Assembly (NCBI GenBank): GCA_003231075.1
Contig: QIIF01000021.1
Coordinates: 1-7,505, forward strand
From: Candidatus Falkowiibacteriota bacterium
GTDB lineage: Bacteria > Patescibacteriota > Patescibacteriia > Patescibacteriales > SZUA-104
Direction of reading: 5' to 3'
DNA: 7,505 nt
Shown: piece after piece, positions 5,086 to 7,505 of the stretch
How positions within the stretch are numbered: position 1 is the stretch's first letter
Layout of the letters: each line of letters starts with the position of its first letter
Program-made: the position numbers and the translations under genes
The notes under the pieces: model-generated
Told to the model about the DNA's origin: nothing
The model's database searches: none
What the model saw: only the letters and a program-made list of their open reading frames with translations

Positions 5086-5169
5086 GCCGAGGTGGTGGAA
5101 CTGGTAGACACGCAAGCTTGAGGGGCTTGTGGGGGAAACCCTGTGCAGGTTCAATTCCTGTCCTCGGCA
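5086..5169 (+). tRNA. tRNA-Leu (anticodon GAG)
   Basis: 84 nt, a class II tRNA with a long variable arm. The acceptor stem GCCGAGG (5086-5092) pairs perfectly with CCTCGGC (5162-5168), and the discriminator is A5169. The anticodon stem CAAGC/GCTTG (5113-5117/5125-5129) encloses the loop TTGAGGG with anticodon GAG at 5120-5122, which reads CUC/CUU Leu codons. The variable arm GGG-GAAA-CCC is visible, and the T arm contains GGTTCAATTCC. CCA is not encoded (CAG follows), so it must be added after transcription. It begins 9 nt after the rplS stop codon. Confidence 0.97.
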
Positions 5170-5194
5170 CAGGGAAATAAAAACATTGAAAAGG

Positions 5195-5268
5195 GGACGC
5201 ATAGCTCAGTTGGCTAGAGCACTTCGTTTACACCGAAGGGGTCCTAGGTTCGAGTCCTAGTGCGTCCA
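5195..5268 (+). tRNA. tRNA-Val (anticodon TAC)
   Basis: 74 nt. The acceptor stem GGACGCA (5195-5201) pairs perfectly with TGCGTCC (5261-5267); the discriminator is A5268. The anticodon stem CTTCG/CGAAG encloses TTTACAC, with anticodon TAC at 5229-5231 (Val GUA/GUG and probably others by wobble). The D arm TAGCTCAGTTGGCTAGAGC and the T arm with GGTTCGAGTCC are standard. The encoded 3' end is ACA rather than CCA. It lies 25 nt after tRNA-Leu and directly before a strong terminator. Confidence 0.97.
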
Positions 5269-5271
5269 CAA

Positions 5272-5298
5272 AAAAACATCCCTAAGCGGGATGTTTTT
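5272..5298. terminator. bidirectional intrinsic terminator
   Basis: AAAAACATCCC (5272-5282) pairs with GGGATGTTTTT (5288-5298) around a TAAGC loop, giving an 11-bp stem. It has T-runs on the 3' side of both strands. It ends the rplS-tRNA transcript on the plus strand 3 nt after tRNA-Val, and on the minus strand lies 17 nt beyond the cupin stop, so it can serve both converging units. Confidence 0.9.
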
Positions 5299-5315
5299 GT
5301 TTTCGCGCGAAAAAT

Positions 5316-5618
5316 TCAATAATTCGCAAGCGTGAGAATAAAGCTGGTGTTCTCATCGGCTTTCAGTGAATGGACCGCGTTCTCGTTCATATAGATAAAC
5401 ACTCCCGGCAACATTTTTATTTCTTTTCCCTCAAGATTAAAAACGCCGTTCCCTTCAATTACATAAACGAATCCTTGCTTTGTGGATGTGTGTTCGGACA
5501 TCTCCGTTCCTTTCGCCATGCAGAATAAAGTAATATCCAGCTTATCATTCCCCGCAATACTCTTGCTCAATATTCCTTTTTTAGAATACTCAATGAGCTC
5601 ATTTATTTGTTCATGCAT
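5316..5618 (-). CDS. small single-domain cupin protein
   Basis: 100 aa, the length of a one-domain Cupin_2 protein. A beta-barrel pattern is visible: DITLFCMAKGTEMSEHTS (28-45), then GFVYVIEGNGVFNLEGKEIKMLPGVFIYMNENAVHSLKA (49-87), then FILTL. The canonical first motif G(X)5HXH(X)3-4E(X)6G is reduced: only H43 remains, the second His and the Glu are missing (TSTKQG), while H83 of the second motif is kept. Metal binding is therefore uncertain, and the protein may be a small-molecule sensor or a minimal barrel instead of an enzyme. The substrate cannot be told from sequence. It lies 17 nt downstream of the six-helix membrane protein gene and is probably co-transcribed with it. AGAGG occurs only 1 nt before the ATG, which is too close for a normal Shine-Dalgarno. 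Confidence 0.85.
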   Translation of the reverse strand: MHEQINELIEYSKKGILSKSIAGNDKLDITLFCMAKGTEMSEHTSTKQGFVYVIEGNGVFNLEGKEIKMLPGVFIYMNENAVHSLKADENTSFILTLANY

Positions 5619-5635
5619 ACCTCTAATTTAAGTTA

Positions 5636-6196
5636 TTAAACTTTATTCAAAATTGGAACGAGTATCGTTCCCAACACATCTAAAATCGCGAAAACTCCGA
5701 GAACCCTATAATAAAATTCATTTTGCCCGGAAAACTCAATCAACACAAGCGCAATCATTATCAGAGCAACAATTAAAATAAATATTACAGTGGCGGACAG
5801 CGCTCCATAAACCAAAGCTTTCTTCGGTTTAATAAGCAATAACAAGGAAGAATGGGCGGAGCTAACCGCTAATATTATAAATATCATTAACGCTTTCCAC
5901 GAATCGTCAATGCCTATTACCCTCCAAATTACCAATACTGTATAGAAAAAACCTATTACGGATATAACCATCCCGAATAACGCCAACAATGTGAATTTTC
6001 TTTTTTCATACAAAGCGGAGCAACATAAGCCGGTTAGGCTATATGCGCCTATAGCTAAGGTGGTTATGAGTATCCTAATTTCCATTTCTTCAAAACCTCC
6101 AAATAAAAACACAAAAATTCCAATCAGCGCGCTAACACTGAGAGAAATAATCATTGTGATTAAAAATATTTTTTTGAAATTAAATTTTTGTTCCAT
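5636..6196 (-). CDS. six-helix integral membrane protein of unknown function
   Basis: 186 aa, hydrophobic throughout, with about six predicted helices: roughly residues 10-33, 39-62, 68-91, 100-122, 128-152 and 163-184. The N-terminus (MEQKFNFKK) and the loops EKRK (64-67) and KPKK (123-126) are basic, which puts the N-terminus inside. AYSLTGLCCSALYEKRK and the C-terminal AILDVLGTILVPIL are the most distinctive segments; I recall similar short six-helix proteins from CPR genomes, all unannotated. There is no transporter motif or catalytic residue set that I recognise. It is followed after 17 nt by the cupin, suggesting that they work in the same process. No Shine-Dalgarno is seen; TATAAT (minus strand 6205-6200) lies just 3 nt before the ATG, too close for an ordinary promoter with a leader. 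Confidence 0.75.
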   Translation of the reverse strand: MEQKFNFKKIFLITMIISLSVSALIGIFVFLFGGFEEMEIRILITTLAIGAYSLTGLCCSALYEKRKFTLLALFGMVISVIGFFYTVLVIWRVIGIDDSWKALMIFIILAVSSAHSSLLLLIKPKKALVYGALSATVIFILIVALIMIALVLIEFSGQNEFYYRVLGVFAILDVLGTILVPILNKV

Positions 6197-6285
6197 GGCA
6201 TTATACTTGCCGCAACGGCACCTTTTATTAATTTACTGCTTTTTATTTTAAATATTTTTCTGTTTTCATCGCGGCAGAATTTTTT

Positions 6286-6313
6286 TTGAGTTTGCTGTAT
6301 TTATATTTATAAT
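6286..6313 (+). promoter_or_regulatory. candidate plus-strand promoter
   Basis: TTGAGT (6286-6291) and a perfect TATAAT (6308-6313) are spaced by 16 nt, predicting a start near 6320. No gene follows; the next feature is the hairpin at 6341-6369. The AT-rich setting makes chance matches likely, so this is tentative. Confidence 0.3.
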
Positions 6314-6319
6314 ATCAAG

Positions 6320-6369
6320 GATTGCTCTTTTTGTCTAATTAAAAAATCAGCGCAAAACGCTGATTTTTT
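6320..6369 (+). ncRNA. possible tiny RNA between promoter-like signal and terminator
   Basis: If the promoter at 6286-6313 is used and the hairpin at 6341-6369 terminates, the product would be an RNA of about 50 nt: a roughly 20-nt unstructured AU-rich 5' end followed by the terminator stem. No known RNA family is recognised. This is inferred from the order of the signals only. Confidence 0.2.
6341..6369. terminator. perfect 12-bp bidirectional terminator hairpin
   Basis: AAAAAATCAGCG (6341-6352) pairs perfectly with CGCTGATTTTTT (6358-6369) around CAAAA. Both strands end in a T-run, so it can act in either direction. On the minus strand it would end transcripts coming from the GNAT-like gene at 6693, leaving a 3' tail of over 300 nt; it also shields the membrane protein/cupin pair from upstream readthrough. 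On the plus strand no gene precedes it. Confidence 0.85.
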
Positions 6370-6415
6370 CTCGTCTAAATTTAAGTTTTATTCCGATAAA
6401 ATATAAACCGCCTTT

Positions 6416-6438
6416 GGCTCCATGCTTTGCGTGGAGCC
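6416..6438. repeat. 10-bp hairpin with TTT loop
   Basis: GGCTCCATGC (6416-6425) pairs with GCGTGGAGCC (6429-6438), with one T-G wobble and a three-base loop. Its right half plus G (GCGTGGAGCCG, 6429-6439) recurs at 6513-6523, suggesting copies of a small intergenic element rather than a terminator, as no T-run follows. Confidence 0.65.
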
Positions 6439-6512
6439 GAATTGCAAACGATGGGATAGAAAGAAAAGACATTTTAGCATTATCCGCGGCCTACATCATG
6501 TCTCAACGCAAA

Positions 6513-6523
6513 GCGTGGAGCCG
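6513..6523 (+). repeat. second copy of GCGTGGAGCCG
   Basis: GCGTGGAGCCG at 6513-6523 repeats 6429-6439 exactly. Here the preceding sequence is GCAAA instead of CTTT, so the long hairpin of the first copy is not formed. It is probably a partial or diverged copy of the same element. Confidence 0.5.
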
Positions 6524-6560
6524 TCACGGTTTGTTTTTGTAATTGCCCTTGTGTTCTACT

Positions 6561-6599
6561 CGGCAGAATCTCTCCCGCCGGAGCGAGAGGATTCTGCCG
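6561..6599. repeat. long GC-rich palindrome (REP-like element)
   Basis: CGGCAGAATC (6561-6570) pairs with GATTCTGCCG (6590-6599). Allowing one bulged G, TCTC (6571-6574) extends the stem with GAGA (6585-6588), giving about 14 bp around a CCGCCGGAGC loop. The motif CGGCAGAAT also occurs alone at 6272-6280. From memory, palindromes containing CCCGCCGGAG flanked by CTCTC/GAGAG are common between genes in CPR assemblies; the copy number here is not testable. No T-run follows, so termination is unlikely. Confidence 0.65.
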
Positions 6600-6663
6600 G
6601 TTTCATTTGACAACGCAACTCATACGATAAACCACATTAAGCGCGCCACCAAACACAATCATC

Positions 6664-6689
6664 TAACGGAAAATATGCCGTAACGGAAA
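6664..6689. repeat. TAACGGAAA direct repeat
   Basis: TAACGGAAA at 6664-6672 recurs at 6681-6689 with a period of 17, immediately beyond the stop codon of the GNAT-like gene at 6693. Its function is unknown and it may be chance. Confidence 0.35.
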
Positions 6690-6692
6690 TAG

Positions 6693-7472
6693 TTAAACGA
6701 TGTCGTTAATACTTAAATAGCCGAGCTTAAAAATATCTTTTTTTCTGATCACTTCTTCATCGTCTTTTTTAAGTATGCTTAACAGTTTTAAATCATCTGA
6801 CCAAAAATTACCATTATAGAATTCCGCTCCCAAAAAATCAGTTTTATATCTGGAATTTTTCCCATAACAAGTCCCTACGTAACAATACTGGAGGCCGGAA
6901 GACTTTAAATAAGATAAAGTTTTTATAAGTAAATACTTGCCTAAATTTTTTATACTATTTAAATCTAACTGATTGCCAATAATTGAGTACCAAATGTGCA
7001 CACTGTTTTTAACCGGAACTGCCAATAAATAGGCTATTAGTTTTTTATCCCGAGTGAAAATTATTATGTCTTTAAAAAATTTTTTATCAAAAATATAGTC
7101 AACGCGTTTATAGTCTAAAACATCCATTCTAAATCTACTTTTAGCAAAATTAAAAAAATCTTTTTTAATAGCCGGGTAAATTTTTAGAGCATCTTCCTTT
7201 TTTTTAATAGTTATTTCCATGCTCAAATTTTCCTCAACCTTTCTGACAACATATTTGTCATTCTTTGTTAGATTAAAATTATTTAGCTTTATACGAACAC
7301 CCCTGGAAAGATAAAAAACATCTTCTCGCAAATCAGTCATCCCTGAATAGGGGAGAAAACCGCGCTTATATGCATCGCTTATTTCATCTATATTCTCAAG
7401 AATGCAATACACGGCGTAGCCGAATGTATATGTTTGGTAATTCGTAATATACTCGGAATAAAAAATTTTCAT
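6693..7472 (-). CDS. GNAT-fold protein resembling tRNA-protein transferase (ATE/Bpt) family
   Basis: 259 aa from the ATG at 7472. The frame stays open to the window edge, with an in-frame GTG at 7505, so a longer protein cannot be excluded; MKIFYSEYITNYQTYTFGYAVYC looks like a natural N-terminus. Segments in order: GFLPYSG (38-44), FYLSRGVRIKLNNF (53-66), VVRKVEENLSM (75-85), then a GNAT-like core with IIIFTRDKKLIAYLLAVPV (136-154), WYSIIG, LGKYLLIKTLSYLKSSGLQYCYVGTCYG (177-204), SRYKTDFLGAEFYNGNFW (207-224). The order GF(R/L)xSG, then (V/R)R(I/V), then Y(V/L)GxxY...YK..F...E...G.W parallels arginyl- and leucyl-tRNA-protein transferases of the N-degron pathway. The N-terminal Cys cluster of ATE is absent, so aminoacyl transfer to proteins is only a hypothesis; another acyl- or aminoacyl-transferase is equally possible. 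The promoter must lie outside the window. Confidence 0.65.
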   Translation of the reverse strand: MKIFYSEYITNYQTYTFGYAVYCILENIDEISDAYKRGFLPYSGMTDLREDVFYLSRGVRIKLNNFNLTKNDKYVVRKVEENLSMEITIKKKEDALKIYPAIKKDFFNFAKSRFRMDVLDYKRVDYIFDKKFFKDIIIFTRDKKLIAYLLAVPVKNSVHIWYSIIGNQLDLNSIKNLGKYLLIKTLSYLKSSGLQYCYVGTCYGKNSRYKTDFLGAEFYNGNFWSDDLKLLSILKKDDEEVIRKKDIFKLGYLSINDIV

Positions 7473-7505
7473 ATATATGTTGGACTTAAATTTTTTAATA
7501 TTCAC

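Larger units (their letters stand above)
6197..6692. other. gene-poor stretch rich in hairpins and short repeats
   Basis: I see no convincing protein gene here. The first part (to about 6410) is AT-rich, with a promoter-like signal and a perfect terminator-type hairpin. The second part (about 6411-6692) is richer in GC than its neighbours and contains two strong palindromes, repeated 9- to 11-mers and a repeated TAACGGAAA. A 62-codon open frame at 6422-6610 runs through the palindromes and looks spurious. The stretch may hold interspersed intergenic elements and possibly a short RNA. Confidence 0.6.

Noticed and set aside
6200..6205. Minus-strand TATAAT just before the six-helix protein ATG
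   Set aside because: It is 3 nt from the ATG with no -35 at normal spacing; too close even for an ordinary leaderless start, so probably chance.
6208..6220. TGCCG-CAA-CGGCA mini-hairpin
   Set aside because: Only a 5-bp stem with a three-base loop and no T-run or repeat partner; not enough to call a feature.
5991..6251. Plus-strand 86-codon frame opposite the six-helix protein
   Set aside because: Mostly antisense to the membrane protein, with no support.
6422..6610. 62-codon plus-strand frame in the gene-poor stretch
   Set aside because: It reads through both palindromes (ending SLPPEREDSAGFI from the hairpin DNA) and has no start context; typical of spurious frames over intergenic repeats.
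1..7505. CRISPR array, prophage, insertion sequence or alternative genetic code
   Set aside because: No regularly spaced identical repeats, no transposase or phage gene, and TGA acts as a normal stop at 1689-1691.

Overview
The window is AT-rich bacterial DNA with compact genes. It most resembles the Candidate Phyla Radiation (Patescibacteria, probably a Parcubacteria-like lineage). The pointers are compositional and familial: a bifunctional phosphoglucose/phosphomannose isomerase, a stand-alone HD alarmone-type hydrolase, an L19 with a charged N-terminal extension, a divergent ATE/GNAT-like protein, and membrane proteins of families I associate from memory with CPR and DPANN genomes. Almost no gene has a recognisable Shine-Dalgarno, and neither tRNA encodes CCA. 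One frame ends with TGA and the reading frames look normal, so the UGA=Gly code of Gracilibacteria/SR1 is not indicated. The taxonomic placement is inference.

Left part (52-4266, all minus strand, transcribed right to left): a SIS-domain sugar-phosphate isomerase (3196-4266), an HD-domain hydrolase (2530-3138), then a four-gene envelope cluster. The cluster is a DsbA-like thioredoxin-fold protein with a CPFS instead of a CxxC active site (1689-2468), a small four-cysteine membrane protein that overlaps it by ATGA (1306-1692), a membrane-anchored protein with CEFCC and CGCAH motifs (599-1243), and a two-helix membrane protein with an 11-cysteine tail (52-525). An 18-bp inverted repeat with a T-run separates the HD gene from the envelope cluster. 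Two mutually exclusive hairpins lie just before the last gene. I regard this cluster as the most interesting part of the window: it looks like an extracytoplasmic thiol or metal-handling module.

Centre (4267-5299): a divergent regulatory region carrying a good sigma70-type promoter, a DnaA-box-like 9-mer and a short direct repeat, followed by rplS (ribosomal protein L19), tRNA-Leu(GAG) only 9 nt after the rplS stop, tRNA-Val(TAC), and an intrinsic terminator. These look like one transcript.

Right part (5316-7505): a minus-strand pair made of a six-helix membrane protein and a small cupin converges on the tRNA terminator. Then comes a gene-poor stretch (6197-6692) with a perfect terminator-type hairpin, a possible tiny RNA, and several palindromes that look like interspersed intergenic elements. 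The window ends in a minus-strand gene for a GNAT-fold protein resembling the C-terminal half of arginyl/leucyl-tRNA-protein transferases.
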